Shown in pieces: positions 34,268 through 49,200 of a stretch of 64,000 nt of DNA (the stretch's first letter is position 1; each line of letters starts with the position of its first letter). The stretch comes from Apteryx mantelli. Its lineage: Eukaryota > Chordata > Aves > Apterygiformes > Apterygidae. The notes below the pieces were generated by a model, which saw nothing but the letters and a program-made list of their open reading frames with translations, made no database searches and was not told where the DNA came from. The DNA is taken from NCBI RefSeq assembly GCF_036417845.1, contig NC_089981.1, forward strand, positions 24,386,001 through 24,450,000, in the 5' to 3' direction. The position numbers were made by a program, and so were the translations under genes.

Positions 34268-37200
34268 CTGTGTAAACAGAACAGATGCAGTGAGCAAAAG
34301 GGAAAATCTTTAAAAGAAACCCTAGAACATGAAAACTGCATAACTTACTAGAATCATGACCCACAGCTGGCAGTTTTGCACTGCTGAGACATCACGGAGT
34401 CATGCACCCCTTGCCCAGGGAATTGTTATAAGCTCGCACAGATGAGAGAGCCCCTGTTCAGCTTGCGGTGTGGGCCACCTAGCCCCAGCTGCTGTGGACA
34501 TCAAGGACCAGAGAGAGGAGCAACAGATGAAGCGCTCGCTCTCTCTCTCTTTTCTCTTTCTCTGTCTCTCTCTCTCTTTTTTTTTCTCTCTTTCTCTCCA
34601 GCCACTCATGTCCCATCTATGCCAAATATAAATTGATCCCAGTGGGAGAACTGAGGCCACAGTATTTGCTCCATCAAGCCAGAGGTATAAACCACTAAAA
34701 AAATTATTCAAGGTTTTATTTTTGGAAACTGGTTTGATGTTCAAATCCCTTTCTCCATGCAGTCCAAAGGGACTGTGTATGGTACCCACATATGGTGCCT
34801 CCAAATCATTGCATCCCTCCCTGTCCATGCACTTTCTGCATCCTTCACCTATTCTCCCATCAACTCCTTTTTTCCTAGCACCTGATTCCCCATAGGGTCC
34901 TCAAATCCCTCTCTGCTTTGTCCTAACCACAGCTGTTTCAAAATTTCCCTCTAATTGGTTATATTCCATTCAGACCTCTGTAAAAAGGCTGCTGTTGGAT
35001 GTATCTAATGGTTTGTGGGGTTGTTTCAATTCAAAGTTCAAAGAATCACTTTCTGAAGGTTTCATAAGATTGCAAATACACAGGCAGGTCTGCTGCCATC
35101 CAAGAACTAAGGTAAAAAGCCACAGGTTTTGTGGTGTTTATCTGAACCTTTTCTATTCTCTTGCTGGCTCTGCTATAGCTGAGGTACTGTGAAGCTAGAC
35201 TAGTTCTTATTTACTTTTCCCCTCCAAGCAGTAACTTCATCTTCAATTTACCATCTATAAAGCTAGAGAAAATGTCATTGTGTCCTCTCCTTGGAAACAA
35301 TTATACATATATTTATTGTTTAGTCTCACAGCTATGGAGCTCTCACTTATTCTCAATGCCAAAATGCTGAAGTTTGTCAGTGACTTGCCTATGGGAATAA
35401 AGTTAAAACCAATACAATAATTCTAAATTACTATGAATTAAGAGTCTATGTAGATTTGAGGAAAGAGTAATTTCAAAGTATGTACTCAAGTAGGCTGGTC
35501 TGGACTCCAACTATTCTATGAATTAGAAAGGTGAAAGCTTGTTTTGAAAGACTGTGCACAATGGAAACATCAGACAGCACAGGAACATTTGTATTTCTTT
35601 ATGTCAGAACTCAAATTTCCATTGAACTTTCTTATTTTAATAACTCTTTCACACCCATTGTCTCTGTATTTGAAGACAGTTTTATCATAAGAGGAAACAC
35701 CTGAGATAGGTATTAAAAGCTTCTTTAAAGAAGGCTTTGCCATCTAGCTTTCAATATTGACTTGGATGTTTCAGTTTTCTGGCCCATATCTACCTTGTCT
35801 TTCATTTAAAGAGGTAAACCTGTGAGTAATACTTTAGCACTTTTGTTCTTCAGAATGCTAGACCAGTTTAACTGATATTCCTAGAGGGGAGATATTTTAC
35901 AGAAGTACTTAAATGGAGACTCAGTTAATTGGTTTATGCCAAGACCACAATTTTAGAGCCAATATCAGGAATTTCTTGAAAAAAGTTGTAGTCTTATGCC
36001 ATTAAGTCATAAACAGTTGTTCTTCTGCATCTGTGACCTGGGGGTAATTCAGAAGATCATAAACATTCATGCAAAAGTTTAAGCCTCTTTCTGGTTTGGA
36101 AAGGATAGTTTAGTCGGATTTTGATCAATGTTTTGTTTCCAGGTATGTTATAATTCCTCTAAGAGATGGAAGTACATGTGCTGCAGTAGAGCAAAAGAGC
36201 TATTCTTCCACCATTTCTTCATAAATGTGATTTTCATTTGAGCTTGACGAGCTTTCCAGCAGGTTTGGCTGGAGCTAACAGGTCTGTAATTGTGTATACT
36301 TCAAGAATGCCGGAAACTCTCCCAGTATTGTAGTGATGCTATCTTCTCACATTTTTCATGGAATGTGTATTTCCTAACTGCATTCTAGTTAGACTCTTCA
36401 TATAAGCTTTACAAGCACCTGAATGTTTATGTCATTCAAACCTGAAGACTTGCAAGGTTCACTTAATGTGAGTCAGAAATGTTGAAAATTAACATACTTA
36501 TTAGCTGTGACCTTCAGCCTTTCTTCATTGCTTTCTTTCCTCTCTTGTTCCAAGTTCACAAGATAATTTTCCTTTTGCACCAGCTCCCATGTTATGATTT
36601 TTTGATCTAGGCTATCTGGAAGATCTCTTTCTGTAAGAAAAGAAAGATATTAAGAATCATATTTTTCTCCCTTTTCCTCTATGCTGGTTTGAATAATGGG
36701 AGGCTGCTATGCTAAAGAAAAATTAAATAGTCTTGCTTTGCCATTGCAGGAGTGTCAGGTTATGAAAATTTAGTGTAAAAACAAGTATTTTCTACAGTTT
36801 TTTTCCTGTAATGGAATTCAAGAGACCTTATTGCAGTTGGGTATGAGTCCTGAGTTTTCTAAAGAACTGCCCAGACCTATTTCAGTGATTCAATTTAAGC
36901 TTATTTAGAAACTTACTGAATTTCTTATATATTGTAGACCCAAAGTATCTGTCTTTATTAGGCCAGTTATAAATAGGAAGTAAAAACTGTGAATAAATCC
37001 CTTCCCCTTAAAGTCTCATTTTAGAAGAAAAACTGTTGGCCTGGCTAACAAGCAGAGCTCAATTTCACAGAGGTATTTTAAATGTAACATACTAACCTTG
37101 TACCTCCCTAAAGCTTGGTGAAAGGATACACTTGCTGCCTGCTCCCAAACCCACTGAATCTAGGACCTGACCAGCCAGGTTCTTGCTTTCTTGAAAAAAA

Positions 37201-40200
37201 TTCAATCCTATTATTATTAATGTGTTTGTTTATTTTTGGAGATGCTTCAGCAGCATGCCTTGATAGCTAGGAGGAATGAGTGTAAGTGAGTGAGTGTAAA
37301 TATTCTCTCACCCTCTCTCTGTAATGGGCTATTCCACAGATCCTAGTAGATTTTACGTGTTTTTAGGGTTTTCCATGCTTAATAATTACTAAAATTCAGG
37401 AGCAAATGGAAATGACAATTATTCATTATTCATTAAACATATCCATTGTTATCTCTTCAGAAATTGAGCCACTTTACCTAGTTTTATATCAACACTTTTG
37501 TCCTTATAACTCTGTTGCATAAAGAAATGCATTGTGGAAAACTCTGTATATAGTACAGGCTACATTATAAGCCTTAATTTTTCATGTGTAGTCTTCTGGT
37601 GCTCTTTGTTAAAAATAATAAACTAGGGCCATTGTCTTATTGAAATTGTTTGCTCTTTTGGCGTTGCCTGCTATGAGAGTATCAGGGTCTCCAGTTGCTT
37701 GATCTTTGTTAACAGCTCACCCAGATGTTCCTTTGTGTGTTCCATTTTTCTGAAGATTCTTCTGAGAACCAGAGTTATGTGGCTAATAATGATAAATGGC
37801 GGTGCTAATGCAGGCCGTCCATGATATTCAACAATTAGGTTGTAGCGCTGAAGTTTCCAGAAGATGTCTGCATTTCCCTGAACAACTTGAAAAGTGTAAC
37901 TGTAGTTAGAAAAGAAAAAGGTTTTCTATTAATTGTTTTTATCTCAAGAAGCTAAAGCTGATCATTACAAAATATAGCCCTATGTTTACTTTAAATTAAC
38001 ACCACCTGCTGAACCTTGCTGTTCCTTTTTTTTTTTAACTGATGTGCATGCAAGTTGTCAGATATTAAAATAATTGCAGTTGCAGGCTTCAAATGGTAAA
38101 AAAATATATATATTTTTATATGTATATATATATTTTTTTAAAGAAGGGTAATTCCACTTTGCCCAGGCAAGATGGGCAAACATGCCAGATCCTTTCTTCA
38201 GCCAAATAAATCATTATTGGCTGCGTTAACATCAAGCAGTTCCCCTATGTGCAGATCATCCACTGTTAAGCCTGCCAAGTTTACAGCTGCTTTTGCACCT
38301 GCAGACTTGTGCTGCAACATGGCTGTGGATCCAGACCCTTCTATGTATGTTTATTGAATTTTTAGCAGTAAAAAAGGCTTCTTTTCTTCTTGTTTTTAAT
38401 GTGGCTACAGTAAGGATGAACTTAACAGCTATAAGATCGCAAAAGTCTACCAATCAACACCCAATTAATATTCATTAGCAAAATTACTGATGTATTCCAA
38501 AATGACTAGCCAAGAGCTATGTAGTATATGTGTGCATTCAGTTAAGCCTTTGCAGTCTCCCTCTTGATACTCATTGAAATGGCTCTTGCCTGAACATAGC
38601 AATCAGGAGATTCATAAGGAGAACATTCGTGACTAGTAGGAAAATGACCAACAGAAGTATGACGAGCCAGTTGGCATAGTTGTTAGGACATGATGGTGAA
38701 TTCTCCTGCTGAATCTGCAGTGGATTAAACGTGCAGTTCCTAGGATACATTTGGGATGCTGAAAAGGAAGATAGGGAAATAAAACAACAGTTTTGACATA
38801 TCCTACCACCCCATGTATTTATTAGCGTGGTGACAATAACTTTGTATTTTGGTGAGCAAGATCTTGTACTTTCAACAAAGAATGACAAGAATTACAAATT
38901 GTTCCTGGGGTTTCAGATACTGCATTTTATAGCAGTAAAAGTAAAATGCAAAGAAAAGCTGAATTAATATCTCTGAACATGTCATCTAATAATAAGAACT
39001 AATGACATGGATGGATGCAAATATTTAATACCTTTTCTGCTAAGATACAAATCAAGGCCAATGATGATACTGACTACTAAAATGAGATTTAATCTTGGCT
39101 ATGTATAGACAGCAGCACAATTTTATTCTGAATATTTTACAATTATTAGAATTCAAGCCCAATATTGTGGTAATATGTAAATTTCATACTGACCTTGCTT
39201 ATGAATAGCAGCAGGATTTTAAACGCAAGACTCTTAACACCAAGAGGACAGCTCTCTGACTACTGAGCTACTGAGCTCATTCTTGCAGTTGAAAGATCAT
39301 TTATGTGAACTAATATCCATGTCTTTAGTTTTATGAAAATGCAGATATTCAGGTTGTGTACATGAAGAGACATTGCTTTGGTGTGCAAGAGGTTTGCAAC
39401 TTTAGCAGGATAATGCAGACCTCCAGAACTTGGAGGAGATTTTTACATACTTGGAGGAGAATTTACAGGAGAAAACACGTTAAAGAGCTAAGAATGGGAT
39501 TCCTCATTCCAAATTTTAAAACCACTTTGTACATCTGAGCTAGCAGTTGAGGCTAATAAGAATAGTGGCACTGAGTCAGACTAGCAGTCCAGCTAGCTCT
39601 GTATCCTGTCTGCATCTATGGCCATAGCACATTCATAGAGCCGTGTGTAAGAACAGGAAAAGCACGTACTGACATTTCCCTGGGACATTCTTCCAGGTCC
39701 AGCAATTTATGGGTGAAGGACTTGCCCAGGCAGCAGTGGTATATTTACAGAGTAAAAATGTGGATTGTAAAAAACCATTAAACCTTTTCTGCTCCTATGA
39801 TTCCTTTGATTTCCCCCCCCACACTGAGTGGTTATATCTATCACAACCCCACAATCTTATTCTTTAGTGCAAGCAGTTATCTCAAAGCTCACCATAGTTG
39901 GGACTGCTTTCATCAAGTGCATTACTTTTTATTTTTCTAAACTGAATTCTGTTTAATGTTTTATCACTCATGAGGGTCTTCTGCAATGCTTAGGTGTCAG
40001 CTTTAGTCTTTACTACCCAGTAATGTAGTTTCATCTGCAAATGCTGTCACCCTCATTACTCATCTCCTTTCCCATATTGTTCACAGAGATGTTGAATAGA
40101 ACAAGCCCCAGAGGAGACCCAGGATAAGTGGCTCCCTTCTAGAAGTTGTCCATGTAATTCAATTTCTTTCCTATCTTTTAGCCAGTTATTTATCCAGGTG

Positions 40201-43200
40201 AGCATCCCATCCCTGCTCTCTTGCCTCATTCAATCTTTTTTTGTTTTTTCTAAGACATATACTTTTTCTATTAAGCAGAGTGAACATGAAAGAATGCTTT
40301 CTTGTTTGCTTCCGTCTATGGGATTTTCTGGTTCCATCTATATTATTTCAAGTTTAAACCCCGCTTCAGTATTGTCACTGACATTTAGCACAGTTACTGT
40401 GGTTAGGTTCTGTGGCATTATATCAGATATATCAATATATCAGTTATATCATTCTGTTCTTTGGGAGATGGCCTACCCTGTATTTTACCAACTTCTCTAT
40501 CAGAAATGTCACCTCTAAACCTTTATGGCTAAGTATTTCCATGTCTTATGATTATTTTTATTTTGTTTTGTTTGAAATGTGTCACATATGCAATTACTAG
40601 CTTTATTTAATTTGGTCAGCTTTACTTCCAAAGTAAAGACTCTAAAGAAATATTTATTTTAAAATACAAGTGTTTGCTTATGGGCATAGCTGTACTACTT
40701 TAACACTGTCATGTTAAACTGCTGCCAAAATGTATGTAGGTCCTGTTATTTCAGTTTACACAAGGCTTATTCGGGTCTAGGTTAAGTTGACCAGAAATGG
40801 ATTTAAGTGAAACAAAGTATGCCAACCTTTAAAACTGCAAATCCTTGTGTGACTGTTTCTTTCAACAGTTTGCTTAAATAGGGCCAACCCTGATGCTCTA
40901 GTGTAATTTCATACTGTACATTATCTCTCAGTGCAAAAAAAATTGTCACATCATTGTAATGTGAAAGCTTTGGCCTGCAGGACAGAGTTTAAAAAAAAAA
41001 AAAAAAAAAAAAGACAAGACAAACAAGACAATAGTGGGAAAGAATTCCATGTCCTGATCGGAAGTCTGTTTTCTAAAATGGCCAGGTTAGGAGGGGAAAA
41101 AAAAATGTTCTCACTGTCTATTTCATCCAGTGGAATCTGGCCAAATATCTGAAGGTAGGGACGATAAAGCACCCTTCTGAATATCCATTCCACTCGGCCA
41201 TCATCAGGATGAAGCAGAGCTTGAGTTGTCACACCATAGGCAATGAGCCACACACTCAAGAAAAACAGAAAGAAGAAAACATCCTTCATCTAAAAAAGAG
41301 GCGGGAGGGAAAAAAGGGAAGAGGTGACTGTAATAGAGTAACCAAAGAATAGCAGTCTTCCCAAACAAAAACTGTTCAGATAATTCTGTTTCTTTACAAG
41401 CTTATTCAGAATCCAGTAGGTGGGATAAGATACAATTCCGTGCACAAAATCTCTTGACTTCGCTGCTATCATATAGTTCTTGTTCTGTAATCAGCATTTT
41501 TCCTTGCTAGCTCATTTAGATAAAAGCATGTTTTAAATTAAAACCTTTAAATGCTTTTTGGTCATCTAGCATTTAAAAATGAGAGTCATTTAACCTTTTA
41601 GTGATGAATGCATCTCATGAATGAATGAATCTTATTCTACCTTTTAAATGCAGATTTTCTGTGAGATCTCACAGTACCATTGACTGCTTTACTGTGAATT
41701 ACAAGAGTTCTACTACAACGGCGAATCCCAGATGACACTGCTTGTTGATGAATTCTGATCCCCTGTTAGAGCAGACATTGAAGACTGCAAGGATCAGGTA
41801 GCTTCTCTCAGGTTTCCAAGCCAAGTAATGCATCTGGGGGATTGTTTTCAGGACTTCCTGCTTTTAAATATTGTGTTTCTCTACAGAAACAGAAGTAATT
41901 GAATCCTAAAACACTTAAAAAAAAAAATCAAATATATATTTCAGGTGCAATAATTTTCTCCCAGTGAAAGAGGAACAATTCATCCTCTTCCCATCTAATT
42001 TGGCAGAGTTCATTAGTGACTGTAGATTAGATCAATTACATTATATGATTGTGCAGTTATCCCAAAGCATAGGTATTTCAGTCCTGCAAGAGGTTACTTG
42101 AAGTTCCATTTGGTAACATGGTATCTAAGCCAGGAAAAAAGAGACAGTGGGTATATCTCTAACTTCCACCAATTTATTTTGTTTCCAGATGATTTCAAAT
42201 TTGGCAGTATTGCAGGACTGTAATAGGGTCATAGTTAAGAGAGAGCAGTGGCAAATCTAGAAATACTTTTTTCCAACCTGCAGTCTCTCTGCAAACTCCT
42301 TTAACTGGTATCCCATTTTAGCAGCTATCAAAGTTGTTTCAGCAATTCTTTAACAAGGTTAAAAAGGAGAAAGGCAGTAAGAGACAATCTTGAGTTGCTT
42401 CTTTATTCAAGCAAAATGATCTTGCTTGAACCCCCCTGATGAACCTTTCAAAGAAATATCATTTGCTGAAGTGAATTTCATTGTTGTTCTTTCCTTTGAT
42501 GTAAGGTTCAATCTTGTACCACCAAAGCCACAGCACTGTGTTGGCTTGGATGGGGGGAAGATGAAAGGTCCCATTTTATGGTTTTGTCTAGGCTGTTCTT
42601 TTTGTCCTTACTTGCATCTTCTTTATCTCTGTGTTGTCTCATGACTTTCAATGCTAACATAGTAGTCACATAACCATATTTGTTCAGGGTCCTGGTTGAG
42701 CTTGGTACAGAGCCAGGAGGAGTTAGGAACTGTAGATTTGACTTATTCTCTTACAGTAAAAGTCTACTACTGCTGTAGGTTAGATAATGTACAAGAACAA
42801 ATACTTATTTGCTATTTTGCTTTTGCTACTCCAAGTAAATGTCATGTCAGAGTTCCAGCTACAGTATTTGTAGACAGAACCAAATAGCTTAGTAGTTGTG
42901 TTTATTCAATGTAGAGGCTTGTTTAGACTGTAGGGCTTTTACTGAGCTCTGCTGTGAGTCACAACTCAAATATTTGTAGATTCTATGATAGCATTTGCAA
43001 TTAGATGAACTCCTATTAATCAGTTAAATGAGCTAATTGGCCTAGAGGATTAACATGCCTAAATAAAAAGCTACTTGAACGTACTGACACATACCCAAGC
43101 ATAATAACCATAGTCCTAATGTCTCGTTTCCTTCAGGAGTGCAGTAATAAATAAAAATCTTTTATCAAAATCTTCCAACACATGCTCACAAAGCACTAAT

Positions 43201-46200
43201 ATGTTTTTATTACAACTTATGGTTACAAAACACAAGTGAGAACAACTCCTGCAGGCAACTTAAAACTATCCTAGGCACTGAATCAGGCTATCTTCATAGA
43301 TTTTTTTTCATGTTTCTTGCAAATAACACAATCTGTTTCCCCCAGTGGAATAGTGTGTGTGAGTAAATGGCTTGTCCTTCAGTAAATGATCTGTCATCTG
43401 TCTGAGCTGTGTCCAAATGCACAGAGCTTCTGAAGTAAGAGGAAAAGCAGTGCATAAGCCAAAGCTCCTGTAGCCCTGATTTGCCAGATCTGGGGGTTAA
43501 TGATTATATAAGGTATAAGGAATAGTAAATCTGGCCCAAGTTATTACACTGCAGAGGTCTTTGGCAGGATCTATATTGAGCTCATCACATCTATTGCTAG
43601 TGATAAATAACACAGTATGTGCAAAATTTCAAGCTTAAAAATATAAAAATAAAAAAAGATTATAAACTGATTTCCTTTGTAAGGGCAAAGAAGAGATTTC
43701 CTGCTGTTTTTTAGAAGCACGAGTATTGATCTGAGAGGGACTGCACACTTACCATCCTTTCCACAATTATGATCTTTGGTCCAAGTTGTTTGTGAATGGC
43801 AAAAATATGTATGAGTCTAAGTGTAAACACCATGAAATCAATGGCAAGTATTGTACGGCCAGCTTGAAAAGCTGAGTTCAGCATCCTGCAAAACACATCA
43901 AATGAAATATCAAATCTCAGCAAATATTGCTAAGAAGTCTTTTCTCAATTACACTCAGTTTCCATGCATAGCCTAGTTAGGAAATGGCAGGTACTTCAGG
44001 GTTGTGGCCGCATGAGCCACAGTCATCACAGCTGTGAAAAGCAATGAGACATTAAAAAAAGAGGATATTATACTGTTGACTAAATGTGAATTCAAAAAAG
44101 AAGAGAAAAAACAAAACTTCTCTGTACAAGTGTTTGAATATACCAGTAAGTCTTTTTGTGGTGTCTAGAGCAGTATCTATGGTTCAACAGAAATTTAGAG
44201 GCTTTCATTGTAGAAACATGTCTCAAAACTTGTAAAAGTAAATGCCATAGCCTGTCCTCATGTGCACATGAGACTCTATCAACTGCCACACGTAACCCAT
44301 GTTACTAATGCTGACTGCATCACATGGAACAGATACATACCGGCAGGTCACTCCAATTATGAAGAGGAAAATGGTCACCATATCACATTTATTCCAGTTA
44401 TCCTCTACATACAGTTTAAATTTTTTCATTAAATTTGTGTCTTTATTTGTAAAGAAACTCTGTAAAAGAGAAATGATCATCATTATTGTTCTATTTCACA
44501 TTTCACTATTTCATTGTTTTAACATGATCCCCATTTCTCTTTATCTCTTTCATTGCAAAAAGCAAAACCAAATTTCTAGTGTAATAGAAAAAAAAGCTTG
44601 AAACCATGAGCTCAGCTTTTTGTCTTAAAATCCAGAAGTTGGGTGAAAAAGAAATAAATCCAAACTTATTTTTAATCTTGTGATATTAACCTTGTGAATT
44701 TTTAGGTCTGATTTAAAATTTTGTCAAAGCTCTGGCTGTTTAAAAAAAAAAAAGGAAAAATTCCAGAAAGAGTTCAGTTTGTGGACACTGCTATCTAAAC
44801 AGTACATGCAAATTAAGCATCCGTATACTTGAATTGTCAGTGAGTGCACATTTGAGGATTTAAACAAAGAGCTGTCCTAACTGGGTTTCAGCCTGGCACT
44901 CTTCATGTTTTACAGGTTTATAATGAAGTGTTCTTTGATCAAGATGTTTCCCCTCTGCTCCTGTTTACAGTCTTCCTGCAAATTTTCAAATAATTTGTAA
45001 CAAACTGGGATCCCTTACACTGTCCCTATTGCTTAAATAAAGAACACCTATTTGTTCTTCCAGAATAAGTGTTTATAACTGCTTTTTAGCCTAAAGAGGA
45101 CAAATAGTTCTATGCACCTACGGCTGGCAATGTAAAATAGCACTACTCACACATGATTTCAGTAGCTGAACTGAGGATATTCCGAAACCAATAACTGGAA
45201 GATTAATGGAGAAATCCTAAACCCATGCCTTTCCCCCACAAATAGAAAAGATCCATTAATGTTTTGAGTTGGGAAGTATTTTAGGAAAAATACAAATAGT
45301 CTGAATTCATCAACTCCTCTTTTTTATTTTTTAACAGTCCCAAGCAGGGGATGATTCTCCTAAAAGGATGTGGGGTTGAGTGCTGCACTTCAGGTGCAGA
45401 AGATAAGTTCCAGATTATCTTAATTGTGGTGGAAGGATCTGGTTCTCAGGAGTAAAATTAGATTAACCTGGCAAAGTAAAGGATATCTGAGTCTTAGCAA
45501 GCCCATTTGACTATTGACTATGGCTGGAGCAGGATGGAAAAACAGAGGGGGAGCTACAGATATATGGTGGAGGAAGACCTTGTTGTGGGAGAGATGAGTG
45601 GGGTGTTCTGGATAATGTAAGTTCTGTATTGCTTTTCTGTGCAAAACTGCTCCTGCCACTTGGTATCTTCTAGCCTATGTGATTATACAGATTATAAATC
45701 TACTCAAAATATTACCTCAAGATTCACTGTGTTACTGCTGAGATATATAGTATATTACTGACCTGTCGGATTTCTTCCAAGACGAGAGTAAAAACCCAGA
45801 AGTAAAGTATAATTTCTGTACTGGATGGACCCTCTGGGGGAGGTGGTTTAAAGTCCAGTAAAAGGACATAAGTAAACAGAAACAGAAAAGCAAAGTACAT
45901 TATAACATTGCCCATAAATACAGTTACAGGGGCACTCCAGAATTTTTTCCAACGAGTAAACATGAATGTTGCCCATGCTATGTTTTCAGAAGGGTTCTGC
46001 TTTTCCAATTTACCATTTCCTCTGGAAAACAAAAAGAACATAGTTTTGGTGACAATTTTCTAAAATTAGCTCATGGGAACAGGCCCAGTATTATTCAATA
46101 TAATGCTTCTTATAAGATAGTAATGGGCAGATGCTGGTGGGGGCATGAAGGAAGGCTGCAGAAGTCAGAGAGATCACATTACCATAGCAGAAATATTTCT

Positions 46201-49200
46201 AGTCAAAAACAGCAGTTTTGTAAAACAAAATCATATCAGGCTTAAATGTATGTTCTTGTTTCAGTTTTGTTCTGTTATTTTGATTTATAACTTCAGTGTG
46301 TTCCTGCATGTAGTACAAACGCTGTGCAAGTACACAAGGGGAGGGGGGAATCTGGTTAATTGCTATTTATCATCCGAAATAATAGACAAGAAAAACAAAT
46401 TGCCAGCTTAAGTTTGCAAGTCAGTTCCTAAAATTATTTTGGTGCTAAGTGCTATTTTGGTTCTAAACGCTTCTTGTAACATGCTCATAGAGACATCCTT
46501 GTTGTTGTTGCTATAACTTTAAAACATTCCTCTTTAGACCCAGAATGAAATGTGCTGGATCACGCTAAGTATGTATTTCTTGATTAGCTTTGCTGAAGTC
46601 TGTAAGAACTACTGAAGGGATGCTTTAGTCTCTGACACAATTATTGGCATTGCAATCTTGCCCTTTATGGTTAAATTAGAGTAAATTGCAAAAAAGAGTA
46701 TTGTAGAAGCCTTTTAGTAAAAAGTCGAGCTCAAAAGTTATTCATTAATGTAGTCTTTGTCTATTGTGGAATTACACAAGTATTTTGGTAACTGAAAGGA
46801 AACTTGGCCTGTACATCTGCAGTGGGTTTTGCAGCACTTCCAGAATTTGAAGTGCTATCTACTGGAAATGGAAATTATCCTGTGCAGAAAATATGACTTC
46901 CCTCAATTTGGCAGCAATCTGATCTTAGTGTGAGGCTTTGTTTCCATGTAAACTGCTTGGCTGTGTAAGCTAAGAATGTTATTGGATCTTTAATTTTGTG
47001 ATTCTGACACTGAGAGGTGTGCTCTGTAAGGAAGGATGTGCACTCTAGGGTATGTTTTCACAAAAAATAAAACAATGACTCTTTGCAAGTTTTTAATTTC
47101 CCTTGATATTCTTGCTAATTATTAACTATATTTGTTATAAAGAAGAGCTTCCCCAACAGCGAGCCTCTTCTCTGTGCTTGATTCTACACTACCTCTCAAT
47201 TTATGATATCATCAGAAACATTCTCATGGTAACAGACTAATATCATAAACGGACAACTGCAGCTTTACTGTAAGATTCTGAAGGCAAACTGTATCTCGGA
47301 GGGAGAGGGGCCCTTTGTTAAAATAAATCTCTGAGATAATAACAAGTGGAACACTCAAAATACTGACCAAGAGCCTTAAACCACATCTCATGCAGGATAT
47401 GAAAGCATTTTATGACATTATTTACAAATAGCCCCCAAGAGGCAGATGCTCTTAGACCTATTTTATAGGTTAGGGAGGGACAAAGAAGAACTAATGATTT
47501 TCTCTGACATACCAGCAGTTAAACACCAGAGCGTAAAACAGAACATAATAACTCTGGCTTGGTCCAGCACTCTGTACTGTGGATGACACTACCCCACTAC
47601 TGTTCAGATATTTCAGTAGTATTCTCCTTAAATCATTGAAAAGTATGTATTTAATACAAGTGGCTATTTAGCACTTGTTAGCCATTAAGAGAATTTTGTG
47701 CCAATCAAAAGTCTTCCTGTTCTAACTTAAATCCTTGTGACCTTCCAGGTCTTGGTGACGAGTTTGTGGTAGGGTTATAGGATGGGATTTACGAATTTTG
47801 AATCACAGATCTGTGAATGACCACGAGCAAGTGACAATCTTTGTGCTCAGTTCCCTCTTTCTGTAATGTTCCCTCTAACTCATAAGTCTGTTGCTATACT
47901 TCAGGTTCCTCAGGGCCTATCTTTTAAAATACATATGAAGAGCACTAGCATGATGGAAAACTCGCTTACCATAAATTTCCCAGGTGCTGCTGTTTGCAAA
48001 TATTATTTCTGGTGCAGCTTTCATAGGAAGATATGCAGTGGTAGACTCAAATAACATAAGGTTTATCTGAGTACCTTCTTTCTGCACAATTCAGTAATCC
48101 TACAGTGGATTAGATCTTAAATCCAAGGTATATCAGGCATCACCAGTTGAAAGGAATGTCAGGAAATTACTTCTGAGTTCCTGGGTAATAACCAGATTCC
48201 CTTTTTTGTTGAAATGACCTGTTCAGACCAAGTAAAGTTGTTGTATCTCTTTAAAAATGGTGCTATATCCCTGTGTATCATCTATATTCCTTTTACAGAG
48301 TAACAACAACAGTAATCAGAGGGCACAGCACTTCCTGAAGAGTAATGACCTTGGGTCCTTCAGCTGCTCCTTAGATCATTAGCTGGTTGCTAATCCTCAA
48401 GAAGTGTCCTGTTCTTTGATTTTTGTCACAAAAGTTGTGTTAAATGATCATTTTAAACTTACCTATCTTCTTCCTTGGAAAAAAACAAAGTCCTCTCTGT
48501 ATCTAAACTGTCCAGCTCTCTAAATGGCTCTGGCTCATTCTTTGATTGTTTTTCTTCCCTGTAAAGAAATAATCTCATTAATTGAAAGATGATGGATAGC
48601 AATTCTTCACTACTGAATTGGCATTCATACAGAATTGTTTGCATGTACTTGGCTTGGACTTGCTCTGCTGAGAAGCAATCAAATAAATAGAATTTACAGG
48701 GCTAAAGTTTATGTATATTTCTAAGGGGAAAACTGAAGCCAGCACAAGATTCAAAGAAGTGATCATTGACATCTGCTTCACAAAAATGGAGTAGGATGCT
48801 CAGTTTCCTCAAAATATTTAGGAAGGAATTTGAACAGTCAGTCCTAGAAGACAATACCTCAATGCTCCATTCCTGGCCGCGCTTAGTAGTAGTTAAGAAA
48901 GGAAATGCCAGAAGCAGGAGGGAACATGGTGTTCAGGTCTTGCATTTCTAGGAAAAGGAGGCAAAGATGTCCTCAAAAGAGCAAACATGGAACAGCTTAC
49001 TTTGCATATGAATCATAATTTAAACTCTTCCATGAAAATTTTGCTGAAACTCCACATTAAATTACTTGGATTTGTGAAGCTGGCACCCACTATGCTAAGA
49101 AGAAGCCATCTTTAATGATACTGGCAGAATGAGTCTGGAGTCAGTGATGGCAAACAAGCTTTCCTCTTGCTTTATAATTGGTTTAAGAGTTGAAAGAAAC

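Larger units (their letters stand above)
34268..41114 (-). other. TRPM5 introns in the 3' part of the gene
   Basis: Introns 34268-36497, 36631-37720, 37900-38589 and 38759-41114. They hold a TC microsatellite near 34532-34600, an AT repeat near 38099-38138, a CR1-like LINE relic near 39560-40320 and a 22-base A run at 40991-41012. No other feature is recognised. Confidence 0.7.
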
